From Lachnospiraceae bacterium (GTDB lineage Bacteria; Bacillota; Clostridia; Lachnospirales; Lachnospiraceae), in NCBI GenBank assembly GCA_024694965.1, contig JAILJC010000180.1:101031-165030 (forward strand): a DNA stretch of 64,000 nucleotides. The letters run 5' to 3'. This document shows positions 1 through 10,170 of this stretch, piece after piece. Both the position numbers and the translations under genes were made by a program. Below the pieces are notes generated by a model, which saw nothing but the letters and a program-made list of their open reading frames with translations, did no database searches and had not been told where the DNA came from. Every line of letters starts with the position of its first letter. Positions within the stretch are counted from its first letter, which is position 1.

Positions 1-62
1 GTATTGATGTAAATAGTAAATGATTGTATAGTTTAAGTAATTATGTAATACGGGAGGCTTGA

Positions 63-1286
63 ATGGAACAGATAAAAGGCGGTGTTACCGCGGCTGAAGG
101 TTTTTTTGCCGGAAGCTGCGCTGCGAATATAAAGTACGAGGGCAGGACGGACATGGCGATGGTGTATTCTAAAAAACCATGTGAATGTGCTGGCACATTT
201 ACTTCGAATGTGGTTAAGGCGGCATGTGTTCAGTGGGATATGCAGCTGACAGGTTCGGGTGATCCGTTATATGCGGTTGTAATAAACTCGGGTATAGCCA
301 ATGCATGTACGGGAAAAGAAGGCTTTGATGCATGCATCGCGACTGCAAAGGCCGTGGAAGCGGAACTTAATGTCCCGTATAAAGGAGTTGCCGTTGCATC
401 GACAGGAGTCATAGGCATGCAACTGCCTGTCGATAAGCTCACAGCCGGGGTTAAGGAAATGGCGCATAAGCTTGGCGATAGTATTGAGGCAGGCACACAG
501 GCCAGCAAAGCCATCATGACTACGGATACGGTTAATAAGGAAATAGCGGTTTCCTTTGATATAGACGGAGTCAGAGTCACGCTCGGAGGGATGAGCAAGG
601 GCTCGGGAATGATTCATCCGAATATGTGCACGATGCTGGCTTTTCTTACGAGCGATATAGCAATAGATAAAGCACTTATGCAGGAAGCGTTAAGTGAGGC
701 AGTTAAGGATACCTTCAATATGATCAGCGTAGACGGTGATACTTCAACAAACGACACGCTGCTGCTTTTGGCAAACGGTGCTTCGGGAAATAAAAAGATC
801 GAAAGTAAAGGTCCCGCTTATGATACATTTAAAGAAGCCTTGTTTTATGTGTGCAGGGAGCTTGCAAAAAAAATGGCAAAGGACGGAGAGGGAGCGTCCA
901 GGCTCTTTACCGCTCATGTCGTAAATGCAAAAACAAAGGATGACGCTAGGACACTTGCGAGGTCAGTCATAAGCTCTAACTTGAGCAAGGCAGCGATCTT
1001 TGGCTGCGATGCGAATTTCGGAAGGTTCTTATGTGCGATGGGCTATTCGGGCGTATCATTTGAGCAGGAAGATGTGGAGCTGTTTTTTGAAAGTGCCGCC
1101 GGAAAGCTTAAGGTATTTGAATACGGTGTGCCGCTTGACTTTGACGAGGATGAGGCGCTTAAGATCCTTAAAGAGGATGAGGTTAAGGTGTTCATAGACA
1201 TGAATGAAGGTACGCAGGAAGCAACGGCATGGGGATGCGACCTTACCTATGATTATGTTAAGATAAACGCGGATTACAGGAGCTGA
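63..1286 (+). CDS. argJ: Bifunctional glutamate N-acetyltransferase/ornithine acetyltransferase
   Basis: 407 aa ORF with ArgJ-like N-terminus (GGVTAAEGFFAGSCAANIK), MTTDT self-cleavage region and GCDANFGR; GGGAGG RBS; followed by argB and argD. Confidence 0.95.
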   Translation: MEQIKGGVTAAEGFFAGSCAANIKYEGRTDMAMVYSKKPCECAGTFTSNVVKAACVQWDMQLTGSGDPLYAVVINSGIANACTGKEGFDACIATAKAVEAELNVPYKGVAVASTGVIGMQLPVDKLTAGVKEMAHKLGDSIEAGTQASKAIMTTDTVNKEIAVSFDIDGVRVTLGGMSKGSGMIHPNMCTMLAFLTSDIAIDKALMQEALSEAVKDTFNMISVDGDTSTNDTLLLLANGASGNKKIESKGPAYDTFKEALFYVCRELAKKMAKDGEGASRLFTAHVVNAKTKDDARTLARSVISSNLSKAAIFGCDANFGRFLCAMGYSGVSFEQEDVELFFESAAGKLKVFEYGVPLDFDEDEALKILKEDEVKVFIDMNEGTQEATAWGCDLTYDYVKINADYRS

Positions 1287-1304
1287 TCATAAAGGAGAGA
1301 TAAG

Positions 1305-2213
1305 ATGTCGGTATCAAATGAGGAGTACATGGAAAAATATTATCAGAAGGCGGAGGTTCTTATGGAAGCCCTTCCGTATATCCAGAAGTACAACCGCAAG
1401 GTCATTGTGGTAAAGTACGGCGGGAGCGCAATGAGCGATGAAGAGCTTAAAAGGAACGTCATTAAGGATGTTACCCTGCTTAAGCTGGTAGGCTTTAAGC
1501 CCATCGTAGTACACGGCGGCGGCAAGGACATAAGTACCTGGGTCAAAAAGGTGGGAAAGGAAGCACAGTTCGTAAACGGACTTAGGGTTACCGATGACGA
1601 GACAATGGAGATCGCGGAGATGGTGCTCGGGAAGGTTAATAAATCACTGGTCGCCATGGTCCAGGAACTCGGTGTCAAGGCTGTGGGAATATCCGGTAAA
1701 GACGGCGGTCTTTTAAAGGTTGAGAAGAAGTATTCGGACGGTAAGGATATTGGGTTTGTCGGAAATATTACGGAAGTAAACACAAAGATACTGGAGGACC
1801 TTCTTGAGAATGATTTTCTCCCTATAGTATCGCCGATCGGACTTGATGATAATTTTGACACTTACAATATTAATGCGGATGATGCTGCCTGTGCCATAGC
1901 CAAGGCAATGCATGCCGATAAGCTTGCATTCCTTACGGATATAGAGGGTGTGTACAAGGATCCCGATGATAAGAGTACTTTCATTTCAAGGCTTACAGTG
2001 ACTCAGGCAAAGGAACTTATTGCCGACGGATATATAGGCGGCGGGATGCTTCCGAAGCTCAACAATTGCACAGATGCCATTGAAAACGGAGTAAACAGGG
2101 TGCATATACTTGACGGACGAAAGGCTCATACGCTGCTGCTTGAGTTCTTTACAAGAAAGGGTATCGGAACCATGTTTTTCAGGGATAATGACGAAGATAT
2201 ATTGGGAGAGTGA
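1305..2213 (+). CDS. argB: Acetylglutamate kinase
   Basis: [17 protein letters not shown] and [12 protein letters not shown] motifs; arg operon context. Confidence 0.95.
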   Translation: MSVSNEEYMEKYYQKAEVLMEALPYIQKYNRKVIVVKYGGSAMSDEELKRNVIKDVTLLKLVGFKPIVVHGGGKDISTWVKKVGKEAQFVNGLRVTDDETMEIAEMVLGKVNKSLVAMVQELGVKAVGISGKDGGLLKVEKKYSDGKDIGFVGNITEVNTKILEDLLENDFLPIVSPIGLDDNFDTYNINADDAACAIAKAMHADKLAFLTDIEGVYKDPDDKSTFISRLTVTQAKELIADGYIGGGMLPKLNNCTDAIENGVNRVHILDGRKAHTLLLEFFTRKGIGTMFFRDNDEDILGE

Positions 2214-2217
2214 GTTT

Positions 2218-3414
2218 ATGGACAAGATGAATGAATATATCAACGAAGCGGAGCAGGTGCTCCTTCATACATACAACCGGTTCCCGGTAGTGTTCGATCA
2301 CGGGAAGGGTGTATGCCTTTATGATATAAACGGAAAGGAATATCTCGACTTTTGTGCGGGCATAGCTGTATTTGCATTGGGATACGGAAACGAAGAGTAT
2401 AACAACGCGATAAAAGCCCAGGTTGATAAGCTCATACATACATCAAACCTTTTCTATTCCGTACCGGCGATCGAGGCTGCAAAAAAACTTGGTGCGGCAG
2501 CAGGCATGGACCGCGTATTTTTTACAAACAGCGGGGCCGAGGCCATAGAAGGTGCTATAAAATCCGCAAGAAAATATGCATACACAAAGGACGGGAGCAC
2601 GGACCATGAGATAATCGCCATGGAGCATTCTTTCCACGGACGTACAATGGGCGCTTTGGCCGTTACCGGCAATAAGAAATACCGTGAGCCTTTTGAACCG
2701 CTTATCGGAAATATCAGGTATGCTGTTTTCAATGATTATGAAAGCGTGCTTTCGCAGGTTACCGATAAGACCTGCGCTATCATAATGGAAACCATACAGG
2801 GTGAAGGAGGTATTTATCCTGCGGATAAAGATTTCCTGAAAAAGATACGGAAGCTGTGTGATGAGAAGGATATACTGCTCATATTGGATGAGATACAGTG
2901 CGGAATGGGCAGGAGCGGAAGCATGTTCGCCTATCAGGCTTACGGGATCAAACCGGATATCGTAACGGCTGCGAAGGCTGTTGGCTGCGGGGTTCCGGTC
3001 GGTGCGTTCATGATGACTCAGAAGGTTGCGGATATGGCATTAAAGCCCGGGGATCACGGAACAACTTACGGAGGAAATCCGCTTGTTACTTCTGCAATTT
3101 GTGAAGTCCTTAAACAGTTTGAAGAGCGTCGTATACTTGACAACGTAAAGGAAGTCGGGGATTATATGTATGACAGGCTTGAAGAAGTAATGAAGGCGCA
3201 CGACTGTATAACAGCTCACAGGGGCGTTGGGCTTATGCAGGGGCTTGTATTTGATAATGATCTAAAACCGGCATCCGAAGTGAGTAAAAAGGCGATCGAA
3301 AACGGCCTTATTGTGATCACTGCGGGAAGCAATGTGATAAGGTTCATACCTCCGCTTGTGATAACAAAGGAGGATGTTGACAGGATGACAGACATCCTTA
3401 ACAGATCCATCTGA
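2218..3414 (+). CDS. argD: Acetylornithine aminotransferase
   Basis: Class III aminotransferase motifs (FTNSGAEAIEGAIKSARKY, LILDEIQCGMGRSG). The supplied ORF begins at 2110 inside argB; ATG 2218 with GAGAGTGAG upstream fits better. Confidence 0.92.
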   Translation: MDKMNEYINEAEQVLLHTYNRFPVVFDHGKGVCLYDINGKEYLDFCAGIAVFALGYGNEEYNNAIKAQVDKLIHTSNLFYSVPAIEAAKKLGAAAGMDRVFFTNSGAEAIEGAIKSARKYAYTKDGSTDHEIIAMEHSFHGRTMGALAVTGNKKYREPFEPLIGNIRYAVFNDYESVLSQVTDKTCAIIMETIQGEGGIYPADKDFLKKIRKLCDEKDILLILDEIQCGMGRSGSMFAYQAYGIKPDIVTAAKAVGCGVPVGAFMMTQKVADMALKPGDHGTTYGGNPLVTSAICEVLKQFEERRILDNVKEVGDYMYDRLEEVMKAHDCITAHRGVGLMQGLVFDNDLKPASEVSKKAIENGLIVITAGSNVIRFIPPLVITKEDVDRMTDILNRSI

Positions 3415-3438
3415 CGGGGAATGATTGGGAGATAAATA

Positions 3439-4998
3439 ATGAAGAGGATATTAAGCGTGATCATTGCAGCCGCGCTTGTGGCTGCAATGCTTATAACGGC
3501 AGGTGGTACCATGGAGCCTGTAAAAGTTCGCGATTCAAATACGCTTATCCTGTGGTATGCGGATGATTCTCTTACAGAGTATATCACGGGAGCGGCACAG
3601 GCATATCAGGTTGAAACCGGAGTGCATGTCAAACCGGAGCTTGTAAGCGGTGTGGAGCTGCTTGGCCGGATAAATGAAGCATCGGTTTACGAAGGCGAGA
3701 TAAGGGACGGAGAAACAGTCACTGCTCCCGATCTGTACATTACCACACATGACAACCTAATGAAGGCATATTATGCGGGACTGGCTTCCGAGATAACGGA
3801 TCCGCAGAAGGTCATCAATGCGCTCAATTATCCGCAGACTTCACTGCATGCGATCACCTGTAACGGAAAATACGTGGGATATCCCCTGTATTATGAAACG
3901 AATTTTCTTCTATATAATAAATCATATATGGCAAATATCGCCAAGCAGAACATAGAGGAGGAGCCTGAGTTTTTTGACGAGGATGACGGCACCGTTGATG
4001 AAGGTCTGCAGGACGAAGATAAAGAGCAGGTATCGTCAAACGGTATAAGCGTTGATAATCAGGTGAGTGTTTCCTCGGATACGCTTTCGGAAAACGAAGC
4101 CGGAGCGGTTGATGAAGTAGCGGATGAAGAGGCGGAGCCCATGGGAGAAGAGGATGCCACAAAGGATCCCAAGGTTTTGGAGAAACTTGCCAACATGATA
4201 CCGGCCACCATCGATGATATCCTGACATTTGCAAACAACTACGATGCTCCGGAACAGGTTGAGGCGATCTTTAAATGGGATGTGTCGGATATCTTCTATA
4301 ATTATTTCTTCGTAGGGAATTATATGAACGTCGGCGGTGAAGACGGTGACGATAATTCATATTTTAATATCTACAATCAGCAGGCAGTTGACTGCCTTAA
4401 GGTGTATCAGAACATAAACCAGTTCTTTTCCATCGATTCAAAGTCGGTCAACTATGACGATATATTAAAGGAATTCATTGAGGGCAAGACAGTATTTACG
4501 GTAGCAACAACGGATGCTCTGGCAAAGCTTAAGGAAGCAAAGGAAAACGGTGAGTTTGAATATGATTACGGTGTTGCTATACTGCCGGATATAAGCTCAA
4601 CGCTTAAGGCACGCGGTATGTCGGAAACATCGACCGTAGTTGTTAACGGATATTCCTACAACAGGGAAGCTGCGAATGAGTTTGCCGAGTACCTGTCCTA
4701 TACAAGGGCAGCTGATATATATAAGAAGGCGGGAAGGATAGCCTGCTTTAAGAATGTGTCCTATGAGGATGCGGAGATCGCAAGTGTAATGGCAGAGTAT
4801 GAAAAGTCAGTTCCCATGCCCAAGATGATCGAGGCCGGAAATTACTGGGTACAGCTCGAGATAGCATTTACAAAGGTATGGAACGGCGAAGATCCGGATG
4901 CGACTCTTAAGGAGCTTAACGATACCATCGGAGAACAGATTGATGAACTGGAGCAGCATGTGCTCACACAGGAATCGATCAAGGTGGGAATTGATTAA
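3439..4998 (+). CDS. Extracellular solute-binding protein (sugar ABC-type), orphan, with acidic insertion
   Basis: N-terminal hydrophobic signal, then NTLILWYADDSLTEYITGAAQAYQVETGVHV and TTDALAKLKEAKENGEFEYDYGVAILP, typical of family-1 SBPs; Asp/Glu-rich insert. Confidence 0.7.
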   Translation: MKRILSVIIAAALVAAMLITAGGTMEPVKVRDSNTLILWYADDSLTEYITGAAQAYQVETGVHVKPELVSGVELLGRINEASVYEGEIRDGETVTAPDLYITTHDNLMKAYYAGLASEITDPQKVINALNYPQTSLHAITCNGKYVGYPLYYETNFLLYNKSYMANIAKQNIEEEPEFFDEDDGTVDEGLQDEDKEQVSSNGISVDNQVSVSSDTLSENEAGAVDEVADEEAEPMGEEDATKDPKVLEKLANMIPATIDDILTFANNYDAPEQVEAIFKWDVSDIFYNYFFVGNYMNVGGEDGDDNSYFNIYNQQAVDCLKVYQNINQFFSIDSKSVNYDDILKEFIEGKTVFTVATTDALAKLKEAKENGEFEYDYGVAILPDISSTLKARGMSETSTVVVNGYSYNREAANEFAEYLSYTRAADIYKKAGRIACFKNVSYEDAEIASVMAEYEKSVPMPKMIEAGNYWVQLEIAFTKVWNGEDPDATLKELNDTIGEQIDELEQHVLTQESIKVGID

Positions 4999-5085
4999 AG
5001 TTCACAGATTAAACATAATTTCATCACTTTTTCCTCACGATATGTGAATAGAATGTAGGCATATAAGGAAAGAGAGGTGTCTTAT

Positions 5086-6579
5086 ATGTACGAGAATTAC
5101 GATTTTGAAAATAATATCATTTCAGGTGAAAAGGAAAGGCTCGATGCCGAAGCAAGGATAAGAAGAGCCAGGGAATTAAAAGAGCAGAAGAAGGAAAACA
5201 GAAGCAAATGGTTTAAATGCGTTGCCTATGCACTTGTGTTTGGTCTTATAGCCGGCGGAACTATCCAGGCCGTTAATCTGGGCGGCGATCTGTTAAGGAG
5301 CAGGCTCGGCATCCTTAATGGCAGAGAAAATGCAAGAGACAACGATTCGCGTGATGACCGCGAAAAGGCAGAGCTTAAGAAAGCCGATGAGTCGGAAAAA
5401 GATACAAGAGATGCCGGTGATGAGGATAAGGAAGAAGAGAAGCTCAACACGGCAAAGGCAGCCGTTGCTACTCCCCTTGATTCACAGGGTAACCTGGATG
5501 TTTCCGATGTGGCAGCCAATGCAATGCCTTCGATAGTTTCGATCACCAACAAGAGTGTTCAGGAAGTAAGGTCATTCTTCGGCGGCGGTATCCGCGAATA
5601 CGAAAGTGTCAGTGCAGGTTCGGGGATAATAGTAGGACAGAATGACAGCGAACTTCTCATCGTCACAAACAACCATGTGGTTGAAGGCGCCAAGGAATTG
5701 TCGGTATGCTTCATAGATGATGAAGTATATGAAGCGGTAGTCAAGGGAAATGACCGGGATAACGATCTAGCGGTCATAGCGGTTAAGTCATCGGACATAG
5801 GAAAGAGCACGATGAATAAGATCGCGATAGCCACCATAGGAGATTCGGATGCACTGGTCATCGGTGAGCAGGTAGTTGCGATAGGTAATGCTCTAGGATA
5901 CGGACAGTCGGTTACGACCGGTATAGTAAGTGCACTTGAACGTGATGTTGAGATAGAAGATATAGCACAGGATCTTATCCAGACGGATGCGGCAATAAAT
6001 CCCGGTAACAGCGGTGGTGCGCTCCTTAACATGAGGGGTGAGGTCGTAGGTATCAATTCTGCGAAACTTGCTTCATCACAGATAGAGGGTATGGGATATG
6101 CTATTCCGATATCGGCAGCAACACCTATAATCGAGGAACTCATGAACCGCCAGACAAGGGAACTTGTGGATAAGAAGGATGCAAGCTACTTAGGTATTGC
6201 CGGAGTCGCGGTTTCGGATGAGATCTCCAAGACATATGATATACCTACCGGAGTATACGTATCTGAGGTTACCGAAAAGGGTCCCGCAGAAAAGGCAGGA
6301 ATAACCAAGGGTGATGTGATCAAGAAATTTGACGGTGTATCGGTATCATCAATAAATGATGTAAAGGAACAGTTAAAGTACTACAAAGCCGGAGAGACCG
6401 TTAAGCTTCTCGTCATGAGGAATGACGGTTCGGGATATAAAGAGGTTACGGTAAACGTGACACTCGGAAAGAAATCCGAATCGGATATAAAGGACGAGGA
6501 GGAAGAGAATTACAGGGAAGAGGAAATTCCTGAGGATGAAGGATTTTACATCGATCCCTTCTCGATATTCGGATATTGA
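5086..6579 (+). CDS. HtrA/DegP-family trypsin-like serine protease with C-terminal PDZ domain
   Basis: TNNHVVEGA (His), NDLAVIAV (Asp), INPGNSGGALLN (Ser), PDZ GPAEKAGITKGDVIKKFDG; N-terminal TM and acidic linker. Confidence 0.93.
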   Translation: MYENYDFENNIISGEKERLDAEARIRRARELKEQKKENRSKWFKCVAYALVFGLIAGGTIQAVNLGGDLLRSRLGILNGRENARDNDSRDDREKAELKKADESEKDTRDAGDEDKEEEKLNTAKAAVATPLDSQGNLDVSDVAANAMPSIVSITNKSVQEVRSFFGGGIREYESVSAGSGIIVGQNDSELLIVTNNHVVEGAKELSVCFIDDEVYEAVVKGNDRDNDLAVIAVKSSDIGKSTMNKIAIATIGDSDALVIGEQVVAIGNALGYGQSVTTGIVSALERDVEIEDIAQDLIQTDAAINPGNSGGALLNMRGEVVGINSAKLASSQIEGMGYAIPISAATPIIEELMNRQTRELVDKKDASYLGIAGVAVSDEISKTYDIPTGVYVSEVTEKGPAEKAGITKGDVIKKFDGVSVSSINDVKEQLKYYKAGETVKLLVMRNDGSGYKEVTVNVTLGKKSESDIKDEEEENYREEEIPEDEGFYIDPFSIFGY

Positions 6580-6614
6580 TCCAAGTTTTCATTTACTTAT
6601 TTCCTAATACATTT

Positions 6615-6620
6615 TATAAT
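6615..6620 (+). promoter_or_regulatory. Candidate sigma-A promoter (TTTACT 6592-6597, 17 bp spacer, TATAAT 6615-6620)
   Basis: Direct sequence match upstream of the FHA gene. Confidence 0.55.
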
Positions 6621-6629
6621 GTAATCGAT

Positions 6630-6659
6630 CAAGCGGGTGCCCCTTGGGGCACTCGTTTG
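6630..6659 (+). promoter_or_regulatory. 14-bp hairpin at predicted 5' end of FHA-gene mRNA
   Basis: CAAGCGGGTGCCCC-TT-GGGGCACTCGTTTG, fully paired with two G-U wobbles; not followed by a T tract. Confidence 0.6.
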
Positions 6660-6691
6660 AGTTGCGTATATGCTCTCGCGGGAGAATGAGA

Positions 6692-8785
6692 ATGGAAACC
6701 AATCAGATAATCCTCACACCTGACATAACCATTCCCAAGGGAAACTTCGATTTTCTTATGGAAGCTACTCATAATGAGCAGCTTTATCTTGGCTGTCTGA
6801 ATGCAGAAAAGTGTATGATGACGGATTATGATGCATGTCTTAAAGGGATCAGGAGATCGATCGAGATGCTCGGTATAGAGCTTGAGAAATGGAGCAGGGC
6901 AGAGAGCGAAAACATATCTCCGGATGAAGCACTCCGTAGTATATTCATAGATCTTAAGAGGGCGAAGAGTCACAAAGGGAGCCATAAGGAAAGGCGCCGT
7001 ATCTCCAAGAAGAATTTTTATATAAGGCATGTTGTTGACTTTGAAAAGAAGGATCACGAAGATTTTACAAGGAAGCAGATAACGGCTTTTACAGAGGAGT
7101 ATACCCGGATTTATCCCAGGGCCTTCAGTGATGAAAGACGAAAGAACGTAAGCTTCAGGGATATAGCCTATGATATTTATGCGAGGTGTTCAAGGCCGCT
7201 TACCGATAAAGGAAGTGCCACCAAGGAAGACTGTGCTAACCTTATAAGGCTTTTCCACGGTATGCTGTGTCTTATAAACTATGTCCAGGAACCGTACGAT
7301 CCGGAACTTACTCCCATGGACGATTATTTTCCCATACCATACGAATACTACGATGAACTCAACCTGATAAAGGGTGCCAATTCCAAAATATATGTATCAA
7401 AGGACGGAAGCGCTTTTTATATGTTAAAACGAAAGGATATCGATTATATGGATATCCTTAACCCTGAGGTTTACAAAGAGCGCATGCAGGAACTTAGCAT
7501 GCTTGATACTTTGTGGGGGCGGCTTAACGGGATCCAGGGGTACGGCGAACATTCCGTTACTGAGGTCGGAACCCATGATTACAGGCGGGCTGTTTATGAA
7601 TTTGCGGGAAAGCCGCAGGCTATGACAAAACGCTTCATAGAAGGACTGGATAAAAAGAGCATGAGGGAAGAACTGTCAAGGGGACTTATCAGGCTCATCA
7701 GGATAATGCATGAGCTTACTCCTCCTATACCTCATGGCCATCTGAATCCCGAGTGTTTTTATGTATGTGAGGGAAGCCGCGGACTTATGCCGTACATTGT
7801 CGGGTTTGAAAGCATAAAGACGGATGCCGTAAGGGGAGATTTCCCTGACAGAAATATGCTCGATGATTATTTCAATTCAATAGATATGCAGAAGTTTATC
7901 GCACCGGAGATACGCAATCAGGCGCATGATATAGAGGCGGATCTTAAAAGTGCCGATATTTATTCGCTGGGAAAACTTATTAAGTACATATACGGGCGTG
8001 ATGAGGTAAAGGTAAGGGATTACGTTGACAGGCTGATCTTAAAGGATCCGGCGGCAAGGCCTCAAATTGCCGAAGCTTCCAGGATGTATGACGATGAGGT
8101 TGTATACTTTGAACCCACCGTCGCCATGGGCGATGAAGTGCTTACCGAATTCAGGCTGCTTGTTTACAGTACTTATCACGGATTTGAGAATCACAATATC
8201 GATGACACCGTTAACATCGGAAGGATGTTTACTTCTTCTGGGAAGGATATAAAGGTTGATTCTCCGATAGCTTCGCGTACTCACGGACGTTTTGTGAAAA
8301 CCGACTCGGGATTTGAATACATGGATATGTTAAGTACAAACGGCACTTTTATAAACGGTGTTCTCTACGGCGCGCAGAGAGCCGGCCGTCCCGAGCCCAA
8401 GAAGCTTAAGATCGGTGACATATTAAAGATCGACCACCCGGAATTTTTAAAGGCACACCGTAATGCGGTGCTTATGTTCGTGCTCGGACCCTCCGTACAT
8501 AAAATGAAGGAACGTACCATAGATATTACGGAAGGAATGGTGATCTCGGTGGGACGCGAGCCGGGAGATGTGACTCTGGCAAATAACCGGGTATCAAAGC
8601 GCCATGCAAGGTTTGTCGTTAAGGACGGTGTGCTGTATATCCAGGATCTTAACAGTACAAACGGCGTTTACGTAAACGGCAGCAAAATAGAAAGTGCGGC
8701 TGCGCTTAATACGATGGATTGTGTAAGGATAGAAGATTACATATTTATAATCACCGAAGGCCGGATACGTTATTACGCCGAATGA
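6692..8785 (+). CDS. Kinase-like (pseudokinase) protein with two C-terminal FHA domains
   Basis: Kinase-like C-lobe motifs HGHLNPECFYV, FIAPEI, LILKDPAARP; FHA motifs SPIASRTHGRFV...STNGTFING and NRVSKRHARFVV...NSTNGVYVNG. Confidence 0.75.
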   Translation: METNQIILTPDITIPKGNFDFLMEATHNEQLYLGCLNAEKCMMTDYDACLKGIRRSIEMLGIELEKWSRAESENISPDEALRSIFIDLKRAKSHKGSHKERRRISKKNFYIRHVVDFEKKDHEDFTRKQITAFTEEYTRIYPRAFSDERRKNVSFRDIAYDIYARCSRPLTDKGSATKEDCANLIRLFHGMLCLINYVQEPYDPELTPMDDYFPIPYEYYDELNLIKGANSKIYVSKDGSAFYMLKRKDIDYMDILNPEVYKERMQELSMLDTLWGRLNGIQGYGEHSVTEVGTHDYRRAVYEFAGKPQAMTKRFIEGLDKKSMREELSRGLIRLIRIMHELTPPIPHGHLNPECFYVCEGSRGLMPYIVGFESIKTDAVRGDFPDRNMLDDYFNSIDMQKFIAPEIRNQAHDIEADLKSADIYSLGKLIKYIYGRDEVKVRDYVDRLILKDPAARPQIAEASRMYDDEVVYFEPTVAMGDEVLTEFRLLVYSTYHGFENHNIDDTVNIGRMFTSSGKDIKVDSPIASRTHGRFVKTDSGFEYMDMLSTNGTFINGVLYGAQRAGRPEPKKLKIGDILKIDHPEFLKAHRNAVLMFVLGPSVHKMKERTIDITEGMVISVGREPGDVTLANNRVSKRHARFVVKDGVLYIQDLNSTNGVYVNGSKIESAAALNTMDCVRIEDYIFIITEGRIRYYAE

Positions 8786-8864
8786 TTTTTAAGCTTTGTC
8801 TTTAAACTGCATAAGATATGTGATAATATAGTCAATGCATAAGGGCCTGCGCAAGGAGGCTTAT

Positions 8865-9470
8865 TTGAAAAAATCAATAACGTGCATTCTGATAATTATC
8901 CTTTCTGTGGTTTTTGCATTATCAACGGGCTGTCAAAACGAAGAGGCAGTCATTGAGCTTGAGCAGGAGCGTTCCGAAACCGATCCTATACAGGTTTTAA
9001 GTGAAGAAGAGGCCGCGGATGCGGTAAGTACCGTTACCGTATATGTATGCGGGGCGGTGACTCATCCGGGTGTATATGAGCTTGAGGACGGTTCGCGGGT
9101 GGTCGATGCTATTTATGCATCGGGTGGGATGAGTACCGAAGCGGATCGTGATTATATAAATCAGGCCATGCTTCTTAAAGACGGTGACAAGGTGTACATC
9201 CCGACTTGTGAAGAAACCGCGCAGGCGGGAGATTCGGGCATAAATTCCGGTAACCTGTCCGGAATGCAGGATGAACCTGACAAGGTCAATATTAACACGG
9301 CCGATGCCAAGGAGCTTATGACTCTTCCCGGGATAGGGGAGGCAAAGGCAGCGCTTATCATCGAATACCGGGAAAACAACGGCGGATTTGATTCGATCGA
9401 AGACATCATGAAGATAAGCGGGATCAAGGAAGGAATGTTTAATAAGATAAAAGACAGGATAAGGATTTAG
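8865..9470 (+). CDS. comEA: ComEA-family protein (SLBB plus helix-hairpin-helix), predicted lipoprotein
   Basis: VTVYVCGAVTHPGVYELEDGSRVVDAI (SLBB), KVNINTADAKELMTLPGIGEAKAALIIEYRENNG (HhH); AAGGAGG RBS before TTG 8865; lipobox LSTGC. Confidence 0.85.
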   Translation: MKKSITCILIIILSVVFALSTGCQNEEAVIELEQERSETDPIQVLSEEEAADAVSTVTVYVCGAVTHPGVYELEDGSRVVDAIYASGGMSTEADRDYINQAMLLKDGDKVYIPTCEETAQAGDSGINSGNLSGMQDEPDKVNINTADAKELMTLPGIGEAKAALIIEYRENNGGFDSIEDIMKISGIKEGMFNKIKDRIRI

Positions 9471-9480
9471 AGGGAAGATA

Positions 9481-10170
9481 ATGAAGGTTCTTGTAGTAGA
9501 TGATGAAAAGGCGATAGTAAAGGGAATAGCGTTCAGCATACAGAACGACGGAAATGAAGTCGACTGCGCATATGACGGTGAGGAAGCGCTTGAAAAGATA
9601 AAGTCAAACGATTATGACATCATACTTTTGGATGTCATGCTCCCAAAACTTGACGGGTTTACCGTGTGCAGTAAGGTAAGGGAGTTTTCGACGGTGCCCA
9701 TTATCATGCTGACGGCAAAAAACGATGATGCGGATAAGATCGCGGGCCTTACCGGAGGAGCCGACGATTATGTAACGAAGCCTTTCAATATAATGGAAAT
9801 AAAGGCAAGGATGGATGCGGTACTTCGCAGGAGCGCCGACAGGAGAAAGGCGGAGGATGCGGGCAAAGATTCTGTCCTTAACATAAGCGACATGCGTCTT
9901 GAACTTACCAATAAACGCCTGTTCATCGCCGGCAGGGAGGTAAATATCACGGTCAAAGAGTTTGAGGTGCTTGAACTCCTTGCTTCAAATCCCGGCAAGG
10001 TATACAGCAGGGATAAGCTGCTTGAACTCATTTGGGGACTCGGCTATCCGGGAGGATCGAGGACGGTTGACGTTCATGTGAGGAGGCTCCGCGAAAAGAT
10101 CGAGGATAATCCCAGCGATCCCAAGTATGTGCAGACGAAGTGGGGTGTAGGATATTTCTTCCATGTTTAG
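9481..10170 (+). CDS. OmpR/PhoB-type response regulator
   Basis: VVDDEKAIVKG, LLDVMLPKLDG, TAKNDDADK, TKPFN; winged-helix SRTVDVHVRRLREKIE. Confidence 0.95.
   Translation: MKVLVVDDEKAIVKGIAFSIQNDGNEVDCAYDGEEALEKIKSNDYDIILLDVMLPKLDGFTVCSKVREFSTVPIIMLTAKNDDADKIAGLTGGADDYVTKPFNIMEIKARMDAVLRRSADRRKAEDAGKDSVLNISDMRLELTNKRLFIAGREVNITVKEFEVLELLASNPGKVYSRDKLLELIWGLGYPGGSRTVDVHVRRLREKIEDNPSDPKYVQTKWGVGYFFHV

Noticed and set aside
2110-2217. N-terminal extension of the argD ORF
   Set aside because: Lies within argB and lacks an RBS; ATG 2218 is better supported.
5002-5048. TTCACA...TGTGAA dyad upstream of htrA
   Set aside because: Only 6-bp arms separated by 35 bp in an AT-rich region; insufficient to call an operator.
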